Notes: generated from the sequence alone by a model not told the origin. A stretch of 64,000 nt of DNA from Symbiodinium natans (GCA_905221605.1 CAJNDS010002257.1:101779-165778); one strand, 5' to 3'; numbered from the stretch's first letter, positions 30,816-39,085 are shown. Numbers and translations: made by a program.

Positions 30816-30851
30816 GGGGGGTTTCCGACATTAGGGGGTACCTTATTGGGG
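30816..30851. repeat. Family E fragment
   Basis: GGGTTTCCGACATTAGGGGG plus TACCTTATTGGGG: a 35-bp direct repeat of the start of the full copy at 30966. The telomeric array and poly-G lie between the two. Confidence 0.7.
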
Positions 30852-30966
30852 AACCCTAAACCCTAAACCCTAAACCCTAAACCCTAAACCCTAAACCCTA
30901 AACCCTAAACCCTAAACCCTAAACCCTAAACCCTAAACCCTAAACCCTGGGGGGGGGGGGGGGGGG
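30852..30966. repeat. Telomeric C-strand array joined to poly-G
   Basis: About 13 CCCTAAA units run directly into about 18 G, then AGGGGAGGGGG. The same junction (CCCTAAACCCTGGGGG...) is found at 23584-23660. Confidence 0.95.
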
Positions 30967-31085
30967 AGGGGAGGGGGTTTCCGACATTAGGGGTACCTCA
31001 TTGGGGGTCCATATTACAAGGGAATCCTGTTGTTTGGGGGGGTCGGTTGTAGGGGTCCCTTATTTTCGTAAGCTCCCGTATGGGG
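30966..31085. repeat. Dispersed repeat family E, copy 2
   Basis: Homologous to 23656-23776: TTTCCGACATTAGGGG, TACCTCATTGGGGGTCC, GGGAATCC, CCCTTATTTTCG. It lies in the last intron of gene B, in the same orientation and relative position as in gene A. Confidence 0.75.
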
Positions 31086-31113
31086 TTGAGGGTTTAGGGT
31101 TTTGGGGCCTCAC

Positions 31114-31260
31114 CTTAATGCCCAGTTGCCAGTTACCCGACTCGTAGGGCAAACTTGATTTTTCTGCGCACTGGCAACTGCAGAACCTACCTTCTGGAGG
31201 ATTTGCTGGCGCTATGAAGTTTGGTGTTTGCAAGCTGGCATGCTCACTCTTCGGGCCAGG
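31114..31260 (-). CDS. Candidate exon, gene B
   Basis: 147 nt, 49 codons, phase 0 at both ends. Acceptor TGCTGCACCTTGCAG| has a polypyrimidine tract; donor ATTAAG|GTGAGG is consensus. Contains LQTPNFIAPANPPEGRFCSC and ESGNWQLGIK. An internal GTAGGT could give a shorter form. No family recognised. Confidence 0.55.
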
Positions 31261-31363
31261 CTGCAAGGTGCAGCAGAACAACCACCCCGAATGTCCCCTC
31301 TGTGGGCTTGATTCCTGAATCCTTGAACGGGGTTTGGGTTTAGGGACCCTAAGCCCTGCCTAA

Positions 31364-31463
31364 GCCCTAAACCCTAAACCCTAAACCCTAAACCCTACAC
31401 CCTAAACCCTAAACCCTAAACCCTAAACCCTAAACCCTAAACCCTAAACCCTAAACCCTAAAC
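31364..31463. repeat. Interstitial telomeric array, C-strand
   Basis: About fourteen CCCTAAA units, with one CCCTACA. Confidence 0.95.
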
Positions 31464-31762
31464 CCATCAAAGCAAACTTGTCAGAGGCTCCGCGGGCTCC
31501 GCCACAATGCGGAGCACGGCCGGGGCATCGAGGGACACTGCAGATGTGGCTGCCCCACCTCTTCGGGAATGAGGTACCCTATGTAATCCCCTTAAAGGGT
31601 ATGTATATATATATATATAATTTATATTAATATAGGGCCCGAATTCGTTCAATACAGCAAGTCTTTCTTTTTGGCGGGGGGGGGGAGTAAATGGGGCTTG
31701 AAGCTGCCAACTTCGGAAGGCGGGGGACGGGATTGACGCCGGTAGGCTTCTGAGCTGCCTGC

Positions 31763-31803
31763 CTGCCGGGATGGCGAAAATCTCCGAGAAGAGCATGCGG
31801 TCC
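31763..31803 (-). CDS. Candidate exon
   Basis: Acceptor GAAGCCTTCTAAG|, GC donor CCGGCAG|GCAGGC. Reads DRMLFSEIFAIPA with 12 of 13 third positions G/C. The short length is the main weakness. Confidence 0.38.
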
Positions 31804-31822
31804 CTTAGAAGGCTTCATTGGC

Positions 31823-32720
31823 TTGAGGGTACACCCTGAACTCCACCCCGATGTCCGCGGCTCGTGCTACCTCGGGATCCCCAAGGCTGATTTTGTTCAC
31901 GGGCTAAAGCTCGCAAACCTGTATGTAAAAACCAGGAGTGTCGGGAATGCAGCCCTCCGCCCGAAAGGGCTTGCTCTGAACTGGGGGCCACCGCAAAGAG
32001 GTGCTTCGGGTTTGGGATTTGTGGCCTTGACTAGGGATCGTCGTGGTTCAGAGTGTATAGGACTTTTGGAGTTTCGGCGAAGTCCGAACCCGAGGGGCAG
32101 AATATTGAACATTTTATTGTGTCATATGTCTCCAACTCAAAGAAAGTCCTTCAAAAGAGGCCCTCATGCAGAACATCGAGACCGTTACAAGAGGGGAACA
32201 AGGGCCGGATACTTCTGGACCGGGGAACACTAAACAACCCAAGCCACATCACCGTAAACCCCCGGAATCCCATACTCCACGAGTGCTCTGTAGAGTCAGA
32301 AAATTTCCAGGTTTGTACCGTCGGCTCATTGGTCAAGGAAAACCCACCACTTTCCATGTCATTCTCCGGTCGACAAAATTCTATGAAGAAGCCAAGACTG
32401 ACCGTGTACTTGCGAATCATTCTCTGAGTTCAGCTGCAAGTCACGCTACACCGGTACACCCAACATTCCCCCTCACATCCTTATTCTTATCTCACCGCCA
32501 GCCCCAAAACCTCAACTAGCTAACGCAAATTCCTGCGCTCGGTTCGTTCACGCTTTATCTTACATTCAAGAGACAAAGTAGCGACTTGTGCTGCGCGCTT
32601 TCTATGGGAGTTCGAATTTACACGGTGAGTCAATCTTGAAACCGCGGGTTCGGGAACTGGAAGTGATCAAAGAACTTCGCAAGACTTGCAGCCTACTATG
32701 CATTAATTGATTGTGGTCGC
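31823..32720. other. Telomere-repeat-free block with overlapping open frames
   Basis: About 0.9 kb with no telomeric units and balanced base composition, which is unusual here. Three plus-strand frames (31823-32233, 32053-32427, 32166-32519) and one minus-strand frame (32151-32420) are open for 89-136 codons. None matches anything I recognise, and overlapping frames on both strands prevent a choice. Confidence 0.35.
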
Positions 32721-33017
32721 CTTGCCAAAGCGTTGCTGAAGCTTGTTTGGGCACCGGCTTCTGCAACTCAAACCGCGCTCTCTCCTGTGTTCAGCCTCCA
32801 GCCCAAACCTAGGTTGGGCCCAGAAATCCTAACTAGGATCCTCCTAAGCTCAACAAAGAAAAATGTGAGTACCCCAAGGGCCTACCAGGAGGTACACCCC
32901 CAAACCCCCAAACCCCCAAACCCCTAAACCCTAAACCCCTAAACCCCTAAACCCCTAAACCCCTTAACCCCTAAACCCCTTAACCCTTGACCCTAAACAT
33001 GGGCCGAAGCGCATGAC

Positions 33018-33089
33018 CTGCCACCAGCCCGGAGTCAGCTTCGCCGGCGGGGCCGCCACCGCCAGGATTTCGGGGAGGTCCAGCATCTC
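33018..33089 (-). CDS. Candidate exon
   Basis: 72 nt in phase 0: acceptor TGCTTGAAAGCAG|, donor TGGCAG|GTCATG. Reads EMLDLPEILAVAAPPAKLTP then GWWQ, with 22 of 24 third positions G/C. C-strand telomere variants on the left, G-strand on the right. Among the strongest single candidates. No family recognised. Confidence 0.5.
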
Positions 33090-33517
33090 CTGCTTTCAAG
33101 CAAAAGATTTTTTTGGGTTGATCAAAGATGTTTCGGGGTGATTTTTAGGGTTTAGGATTTAGGGCTTGGGGTTTAAGGATTAGGGTATAGGGTTTCAACA
33201 CCTACCCTCGGGCCCTCCTCTGGTTTTAGGGATTTATGGGTCGAGGGTCGGCTTCTTCTGAAAAGGGCGTCAGAGGGAGGGTGCAGGGGAAGGCGGTGTA
33301 GGGTTCAAGGGGCATAGGGGTTAGGACTTGGGGATGGCTTACGATTTGGGGGTTTAGGGTTTGGGTTTAGGGTTTAGGGCTTTGGGCTTAGGGTTTAGGG
33401 TTTATACCTTCTAACTCTTTAACCTACTTTTTTTGTGGGTTGAAAACGAAAAACCTGGTTTTTCCTCGTCTTGCGGGAATAACCTGGATGCTTTAGCAAA
33501 ACTGGGTTCTGGGGATT

Positions 33518-33583
33518 TTGACCCGTATTTTCGCCGTAATTTGCCCATATTTTCCCGTAGTTTACCCGTGTTTACCCGTAATG
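33518..33583. repeat. Degenerate 11-12 bp tandem repeat
   Basis: Six units related to TTTACCCGTA (TTTTCGCCGTA, TTTGCCCATA, TTTTCCCGTAG, TTTACCCGTG). It is flanked by two direct repeats, AAACCTGGTTTTTCCTC (33451) and AAACCTGGTTCTTCTGA (33620). Confidence 0.6.
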
Positions 33584-33897
33584 ACAAGCCTGCTAGGGAA
33601 AATCCGGGTTTCTCTGAAAGAAACCTGGTTCTTCTGAGCAACCCGAAAAATGTAGGCAAAAGATTTTCTAGGTAGGGTTTAGGGTTTAGGGTTTAGGGTT
33701 TTGGGTTTTGGGTTTAGGGTTTAGGGTTCGGGGTTTAGGGTTTAGGGTTTAGGGTTTGGTCAAGAGGCCCAGGGCGGAGTTCAGGGTTTCGTTGGCGTTT
33801 TCCGGGCTTCAGGCCTGTCAGGCTTCAGGGTTTCAGGATTCGAGTTCCGAGGCAGAGGGTTGTACAAGGGTTTACAACCCCCCCCCCCCCCCCCCCT

Positions 33898-33980
33898 GAG
33901 CGCGCCTGCCGATAGTTCGACGTGTCCCTTCCTCCAGGCGCAAGCAGCGCCGCCGTGCCCAGAAGCTGTCACGCACACGG
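33898..33980 (-). CDS. Candidate exon, frame uncertain
   Basis: Minus-strand frames after GCGTGACAG or earlier end at a GC donor GGCAG|GCGCGC. Readings are LLGTAALLAPGGRDTSNYRQ or DSFWARRRCLRLEEGTRRTI. The plus strand has a very strong acceptor (CCCTTCCTCCAG|) with AQAAPPCPEAVTHTAGF. Coding origin is likely; strand is open. Confidence 0.3.
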
Positions 33981-34436
33981 CGGGCTTCAGGCTTTAAGGT
34001 TTAGGGTTTAGGGTGGAGGGCTTCTAGGGCTCAAGGGGCTTCAGGGGCTCGAAGTTCCGGCAAGTTTTGGAAGGTGCCGGGTTGCCGATTCCAGGGGATT
34101 TCACCCTCAATAACAAGAGAAACTTGTCTTGATCATTCGGTGTAGCTGCAGCTGCAAAGGGGGGGCATGTTTATCGCTTCCTTAAGTCTCCAACACACTA
34201 CATGAATAGCGGTGTGACACATTGCATAGCCGCCATGCTTTTGAACTGCATCCCCTGACTGGGGAATCTCTGAGGATTGGTTCATGTTCCCTTTGTCAGG
34301 GGGTCCTAGCAAGCGGCACTCTTCCAAGAAAGCGCAAAAGTATCCTAAACCCTAAACCCTAAACCCTAAACCCCAAACCCTACAAGCCCTCAACATCTTT
34401 TGTTTCCGGGCGTCGGCATGAAACAAAAATCTTAGC

Positions 34437-34513
34437 CCGCAAGCTGCCTCCACACAGCGGCTGGGCAGTGAAGTGCTGGGCATCCAGGTCTTCAGCATCA
34501 GCTGATACTGGCC
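34437..34513 (-). CDS. Candidate exon
   Basis: Acceptor CTGCCTCTTGGAG|, GC donor TGCGG|GCTAAG. Reads GQYQLMLKTWMPSTSLPSRC then VEAAC; 20 of 25 third positions G/C. A telomeric array lies immediately upstream of the acceptor (minus sense). Confidence 0.45.
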
Positions 34514-34527
34514 CTCCAAGAGGCAGG

Positions 34528-34640
34528 GTTTAGGGTTTAGGGTTTAGGGTTTAGGGTTTAGGGTTTAGGGTTTAGGGTTTAGGGTTTAGGGTTTAGGGTT
34601 TAGGGTTTAGGGTTTAGGGTTTAGGGGTTTAGGGTTTAGG
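34528..34640. repeat. Interstitial telomeric array, G-strand
   Basis: About fifteen TTTAGGG units with a TTTAGGGG step. Confidence 0.95.
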
Positions 34641-34739
34641 GTTTAGGCTTTGGGGTTTAGGGTTTAGAGTTCAGGGTTTACGTTACAAGGCCATAGACCT
34701 CTTGTGGAAATATTGGGCTACAGGAGTCAAAACCTGCAC

Positions 34740-34835
34740 CTATTTGAGCGCGTATTTGGCTTTGGGGAAGGGACGATCTGCGAACCGACCAGGAGGTGGT
34801 GGTTCGAGGTTCTCGTAGGCTTCCGAGTGCACAAA
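34740..34835 (-). CDS. Candidate terminal exon
   Basis: The minus-strand frame reads FVHSEAYENLEPPPPGRFAD then RPFPKAKYALK and TAG at 34740-34742. It follows a long (CT)n tract that could act as a polypyrimidine stretch. TAG|GTGCAG could instead be a donor for a different frame. Confidence 0.3.
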   Translation of the reverse strand, partial: FVHSEAYENLEPPPPGRFADRPFPKAKYALK

Positions 34836-34946
34836 GAGAGAGGGAGAGAAAAGAGAGAGAGAGAGAGAGGAAGCGAGGGAGAGAGGGCGAGAGGGAGAGA
34901 ATGAGAGAGGGAGAGAGAGGGGAGGAAGGGAGAGAGAGAGTCTTCC
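34836..34946. repeat. (GA)n purine tract
   Basis: About 110 bp of GAGAGA/GAGGGAGA on the plus strand. Confidence 0.95.
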
Positions 34947-35029
34947 ATCTTGGCAGCTTTCGAGTTCGGTACTAGGGTCCCCAAGCCCAGCATTGGGACT
35001 TGGGAGATACAAAGCAGGTATCAAAAAAT

Positions 35030-35147
35030 CGAGGATGGCTCTAAGACCCTGTGAAACTAATTCCTGAACATGATCAACTTAAACTAACCAAGAAGAGAAC
35101 CCTAAACCTTAAGCGCTAAACCCTAAAATGTCCCAAGAGGCTACCAA
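35030..35147. mobile_element. Family C element containing telomeric repeats
   Basis: The left part (GAGGATGGCTCTAAG, TTCCTGAACATGATC) and right part (AAAATGTCCCAAGAGGCTACC) match other copies. They are separated by CCCTAAACC/TTAAGCG/CTAAACCCT telomere-type DNA at 35099-35127 that other copies lack. Confidence 0.5.
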
Positions 35148-35205
35148 GTCCTTCAATTCCATCTAGAGGGCGAGCCGAACCCTAAGAGAGGGAACAAGGT
35201 ACTAC

Positions 35206-35335
35206 TTGGAGGTTCATGGTACGTATTCACCAATTATAAGTCTGCACTTATAACTGTGATTATGCCTATATTAAGGCATTTAAGGGGCGTATAAGTGGGC
35301 TATAAGTACAGTTAGAATTGGTTAGTAAGTACCAA
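35206..35335. mobile_element. Family B element, copy 3
   Basis: TGGAGGTTCATGGTAC at the left, TTGGTTAGTAAGTACCA at the right. Intact interior (GGGCGTATAAGTGGGCTATA). GTACTA occurs on both sides but is part of the end motif, so a target duplication is not certain. Confidence 0.6.
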
Positions 35336-35534
35336 GTACTAGGCGTCCTGGTAAACCGCTAGATCGCCAACTGTCAGAGAGCAACCTTGGACCTTGAACC
35401 CCCTGACCCGACAGAAGGAGGTTTAGGGTTCAGGGTTCAGGGTTCAGGGTTTAGGGTTTAGGGCTTAGGCCCTAAAGCACACCCGAAAAGCCTCTTTATG
35501 TCCTCAGCACCCTAACGCCCTACCTCGTATCCTC

Positions 35535-35555
35535 AAAGCCCCAACCACTCCGCCT
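35535..35555 (-). CDS. Candidate terminal exon, gene D (tentative)
   Basis: After the strong acceptor TTTCTGGGATTTCCAG| the frame inherited from 35632 reads EAEWLGL then TGA. In another frame the exon continues to a consensus donor ATACGAG|GTAGGG at 35524. Which one applies depends on the upstream frame. Confidence 0.28.
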
Positions 35556-35631
35556 CTGGAAATCCCAGAAAGATTTTAGAGAGATCCGAAGCCGCCCTCA
35601 ACAACCTTAAGAACAGAAACGCAATACTTAC

Positions 35632-35659
35632 CTAGGGCTTTCGCTACCGCAGATAACCC
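35632..35659 (-). CDS. Candidate exon, gene D (tentative)
   Basis: 28 nt between ACCCTTTGAG| and a perfect donor CCTAG|GTAAGT. Reads GLSAVAKAL in phase with the exon at 35868 if that one uses its GEGLGT frame. Confidence 0.3.
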
Positions 35660-35674
35660 CTCAAAGGGTCATGT

Positions 35675-35778
35675 TTGGGGTGTTCCCCCACATTTTCTAA
35701 CAGCTCCTTAGTAGGGATTAGAATAGGGGGTACTATACTCCCTATGAAGGACTGTGAATAGAAGGGGGAACATCCCAA
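35675..35778. mobile_element. Family A element, copy 5, with perfect target duplication
   Basis: TTGGGGTGTTCCCCC at the left and GAAGGGGGAACATCCCAA at the right. The 9 bp GGGTCATGT flank both sides exactly (35666-35674 and 35779-35787). It sits in the presumed intron between 35659 and 35868. Confidence 0.8.
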
Positions 35779-35867
35779 GGGTCATGTAGCCCTAAACCCT
35801 AAACCCTAAACCCTAAACCCTAAATCCTAAATTAAACCCTAAACCCTAAACCCTAAACCCTTCTTAC

Positions 35868-35968
35868 CTGCAGTGGGACGACTCCCTTCCGAGCACGGCC
35901 TTGGGAAGATTGGGCAGCAGCATCACCAGCCGTCGCCCGCTGGGGCGTGCCCGTGCCCAGGCCTTCTC
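35868..35968 (-). CDS. Candidate exon, gene D
   Basis: 101 nt with excellent ends: acceptor GGGGAAACTCAG|, donor CACTGCAG|GTAAGA. Two frames are open: EKAWARARPSGRRLVMLLPN (better codon bias) and GEGLGTGTPQRATAGDAAAQ (keeps phase with neighbours). Boundaries are better supported than the frame. Confidence 0.45.
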
Positions 35969-36112
35969 CTGAGTTTCCCCAAACTTCGGAAAAACTTCCT
36001 GTACCCTAAGCCCGAAGTCCTAAACCCTAAACCCAAAAGAAAAACTCTAAACCCTAAAGCCCTAAACCCATCCAACCTGCTTCTTCTGGCATGTGGGCTT
36101 AAGGAGGCTTAC

Positions 36113-36187
36113 CTCTGAGAGCCCCCAAGCCTACTGTTCTGTCGGTTCTTGCGTGAGAAGGCTCCCTCTTGGATTCGGGGGACCTTT
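36113..36187 (-). CDS. Candidate exon, gene D
   Basis: Acceptor CCCGGTTCTCAAG|, donor CTCAGAG|GTAAGC. Reads RSPESKREPSHARTDRTVGL then GALR, or KVPRIQEGAFSRKNRQNSRL in another frame. Polar, disorder-like composition. Confidence 0.38.
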
Positions 36188-36353
36188 CTTGAGAACCGGG
36201 GATGGTCGATGAATTCCTAGCGGCCTCCCTTGGGAGTGAGGCTCCCTTGCCTCACATGAAGCCCAGGATCCCTAAGGGTTTAGGGTTTAGGGTTGAGGGT
36301 TGAGGGTTCAGGTTTGAGGGTTGAGGGTCTAGGGTTTGGGGTTTGGGGTTTGC

Positions 36354-36431
36354 GGCGACAAAGGCCCCGCAGATCCGAGTTTCCTCCTGCCCCTGGCGAA
36401 GTAGCAGCAGCTCGAGCGGCAGCCACGGTGC
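36354..36431 (-). CDS. Candidate exon
   Basis: Very strong acceptor CGTCTTTTGCAG|, GC donor GTCGCC|GCAAAC, 78 nt in phase 0. The frame with best codon bias (21 of 26 G/C) reads APWLPLELLLLRQGQEETRI then CGAFVA. A low-bias alternative (TVAAARAAATSPGAGGNSDL) fits the phase of 36113. Confidence 0.42.
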
Positions 36432-36738
36432 CTGCAAAAGACGACCCTAGACCCTAAACATCAAACCCTAAACCCTGGGATCCAAGAGCACAAGCCGTAA
36501 ACATGAAGCCCGAAAGCCCTACACCCTAAACCCGAAAGCCCCCAGTGGGCCGCCCAAAATGGGGCCTTAACTAGGCGCAACTACGAAAATCCCAAGCCTC
36601 GAAGCTTCGGGTGAGGGTGTAGGGCTTATCAGGGCTTACAGGGCCTAGGGTTTAGGGTCTACGGTTGAGCTTGGGGCTTAGGGTCTTCTTGGGCGCAGGC
36701 CCAAACCCCCCTCACAGCCCTCCCAAACTTCGCAGAGC

Positions 36739-36821
36739 CCGCGCCTCCAGGCTCAGCTCCAGGCGGAGCTCGGCGCTGGCCGCGAGCACGGTGACCGGAG
36801 CCGAGGCAGCGGAGAAGTCCT
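36739..36821 (-). CDS. Candidate exon
   Basis: Strong acceptor CGCCCTCTGCTCAG|, then DFSAASAPVTVLAASAELRL then ELSLEAR, with 27 of 32 third positions G/C over the open stretch. The end is placed at a possible GC donor GCGCGG|GCTCTG. A plus-strand frame (SPRLQAQLQAELGAGREH) with its own splice sites overlaps. Confidence 0.42.
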
Positions 36822-36855
36822 CTGAGCAGAGGGCGGGCGCTTTTGTGGGACTGGG

Positions 36856-36986
36856 GGTTTAGGGTTTAGGGTTTTGGGTTTTGGGTTTAGGGCCCTAAAC
36901 CCTAAACTCCAAACCCTAAACCCTAAACCCTAAACCCTAAACCCTAAACCCTAAACCCGAAACCCTAAACCCTAAACCCTAAAGCC
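36856..36986. repeat. Head-to-head telomeric array
   Basis: G-strand repeats (36856-36892) meet C-strand repeats (36893-36986) with no spacer: GGGTTTAGGGCCCTAAACCC at 36883-36902 is a perfect 20-bp palindrome. This is the sequence expected from end-to-end joining of two telomeres. Confidence 0.9.
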
Positions 36987-37018
36987 TACAAAGGGCTCAG
37001 GGCTCAAGGCTCAAAATC

Positions 37019-37084
37019 CTGGCCCGGCAGTGTGGCCGACAGCTGTCGCAGGGTCGCCATGTCGGCCGGCTGCTCGGTGAGTGC
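37019..37084 (-). CDS. Candidate exon
   Basis: 66 nt, 22 codons, phase 0: acceptor CCGGTTCCCAAG|, GA donor GGCCAG|GATTTT. Reads ALTEQPADMATLRQLSATLP then GQ; 19 of 22 third positions G/C. Flanked by C-strand repeats on the left and G-strand on the right. Confidence 0.48.
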
Positions 37085-37096
37085 CTTGGGAACCGG

Positions 37097-37161
37097 AGTT
37101 TAGGGTTTAGGGTTTAGGGTTTAGGGTTTAGGGTTTAGGGTTTAGGGTTTAGGGTTTAGGG
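37097..37161. repeat. Interstitial telomeric array, G-strand
   Basis: About nine perfect TTTAGGG units. Confidence 0.95.
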
Positions 37162-37628
37162 TTCCTGCAGGAGGGGCCCCCTGGATATAAGTAGAGTTAG
37201 AAGGATCCTTGATTTGGGTATAAGGCTCCTAACTTAGGTCTAAGCCCCTTTACCACACTTAATATAGCAAGGTGATTCCTTTATTGCTCCTGTTCCTCCC
37301 TTTTTCTTTTCATAAATCTTCTTCCTGAAAGCTGTAGAAGCAAAACTCCAAGTGCCCCAAGACCTAAGCCCCCAAGCCCTGGAAGGGGCGGGCTCGTTGA
37401 ATCCGAAAGTCATAGCACTCTGAACCCCACATCGGGGGTTGGACCTACATTCTGTGCACTTTTCGATACCCTCGCCTACTGTTAAGCTGTTAGAAATACA
37501 AAAAATGTGTTCTTGAGGCCCAAGAGTGGCCCTCAGATCACCCCCCCCCTCCCCCCCTAAAACCTCAAACGCTGCACCTTGGTAGCTGAAGAACTCCTTC
37601 AGGGCGTTAAGGGCGGGCCCCCCTCCAT

Positions 37629-37630
37629 GT

Positions 37631-37661
<31 letters not shown>
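37629..37661. repeat. Poly-C tract, paired with poly-G at 37750
   Basis: About 33 C here, and about 18 G at 37751-37768, roughly 90 bp apart, so the two could pair in a hairpin. A 188-codon minus-strand open frame (37240-37806) exists only by reading through both tracts. Confidence 0.85.
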
Positions 37662-37662
<1 letters not shown>

Positions 37663-37859
37663 ACCCTCCCCCAGCATGCCTCGGCCAAACTCTTCGCAAG
37701 CTCCTGGCGTTTTTTGCGGGCTGTAACTGGCAACCATGAAGCTTTCTATTGGGGGGGGGGGGGGGGGGTTGTGATGAAGTGCCTTCATGTAAGACGTCTC
37801 ACGCAACCTAGATGGACACCCACGCTACCTTGGACAACTTGCAGAAAGCAGGCTGAAAA

Positions 37860-38380
37860 CTGAAAGCTGTCCACGTTGAGTGCCCTCTACTAGGACCTAG
37901 GTGTCCTCATGCCCGGCTCTCAGCTTGCTATCTCCGAGAAGTCCAAATTGGCTTCACGAAATAGGGTGTCTACCTTAAACCATCAGGAGTTCTTATTCTC
38001 ACAGAAGAGTCCTTCTACTCTACACTGTCTTAAGTGCTGGACCTCAAACCTATGGCAGGAAGTGTTCTTGTTCAACACAAAACCGGCTCAGAAACAAGAA
38101 AGGTCTGCGCAACATCGGCCTCAAGCCTTCTAAGGCTGGGCTTGGGTTTAGGGTTTAGGCTGCAGGGCTTAGGGCTTCGCAATCAAAGCTGTTCAGAGGT
38201 CAGCTGCTTCTTTGCCTTTGACTGCAGATGCTTCAGGCTGTTGGAGCCCTTCGTGCTGACCCAGAACGTCCAAGCTGCAGAGCCCCTTCGTCCTACAGCG
38301 CGCCCCGAAAGCCCTACACACTCAGATCCCGATGTCAACCTGAACCCTCCGCATGTTCAAAATTCGGCCTCTTCAAGCCC
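37860..38380. other. Unassigned, mostly unique stretch
   Basis: A plus-strand open frame (38034-38408) includes VLTQNVQAAEPLRPTARPES and PHVQNSASSSPKPPS. It crosses a telomeric tract near 38145, so only its right part could be exon. No clear splice pair. Confidence 0.25.
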
Positions 38381-38394
38381 TAAGCCACCCTCAG

Positions 38395-38436
38395 GGTTTA
38401 GGGTTTAGGGCTTGCGAGCCCGAAACCCTAAACCCT
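38395..38436. repeat. Head-to-head telomeric junction with hairpin spacer
   Basis: TTTAGGGTTTAGGGCT, then TGCG, then AGCCCGAAACCCTAAA: G-strand meets C-strand across a short self-complementary spacer (GGGCT/AGCCC). Confidence 0.75.
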
Positions 38437-38482
38437 AAACCCTAAACTCTAAACCCTAAACCCGAAACCCTAAACCCTAAAC

Positions 38483-38555
38483 CCGCAAAAAGTCCAGCCC
38501 TTCCTGCAGGGGGGTTGCCCCGGCGCTGGGGCAGGACAGCAATGACTTCTCAGTC
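38483..38555 (-). CDS. Candidate exon
   Basis: Acceptor GGGGACCAAG|, then TEKSLLSCPSAGATPLQEGL then DFLR; 19 of 24 third positions G/C. The donor CGG|GTTTAG would be supplied by the telomeric repeat itself. Confidence 0.4.
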
Positions 38556-38710
38556 CTTGGTCCCCGAAACGTTTAGGGTTTAGGGTTTAGGGTTTAGGGT
38601 TTAGGGTTTAGGGTTTAGGGTTTAGTAGGGTTCAGGCTTCAGGGTTCAGTGTTTAGGGTGTAGGGTTCAGTGTTTAGGTTTTAGGGTTTAGGGTAGTTTT
38701 CGTTTCTTGC

Positions 38711-38807
38711 TAGCCCAGTAACCCTGTCACAAGGGTACCCTGTTTGGGGTTGCTTTGTAAGGGAACCTGTGCCCAAAAAATAGAGCAAAAAGGGTACGAC
38801 TGGGCTA
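38711..38807. mobile_element. Family F element, fullest copy
   Basis: TAGCCCAGTAACCCT at the left and its inverse AGGGTACGACTGGGCTA at the right, 97 bp. Interior GGGAACCTGTGCCCAAAAAA. Partial copies at 27792 and 57848. Confidence 0.55.
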
Positions 38808-39085
38808 CCAATCAAGTGTGGCGGTTAGGGTTCTTCAGGGGGGAAGGGTGGCTTCAAGGATCCCTACTATCCCAATCATGATGCCTAAAACCCCTCAACC
38901 CTAAACCCTAAACCCTAAACCCTAAACCATAAACCCTAAACCCTGAACCCTACTAAGGCCACACAGGCCCATCGAAAAACCGAACCGGCGGTGAAGAACC
39001 CAGGTTCCAGGTCTCAAAGTTGTACATGGGTTTAGGGTTTAGGGTTTAGAGTTTAGGGTTAGGTTTAGGGTTTTGGGGACGTGAG

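Noticed and set aside
37240-37806. 188-codon minus-strand ORF
   Set aside because: Requires reading through about 18 G and about 33 C homopolymers whose lengths are unreliable; the rest shows no recognised motif.
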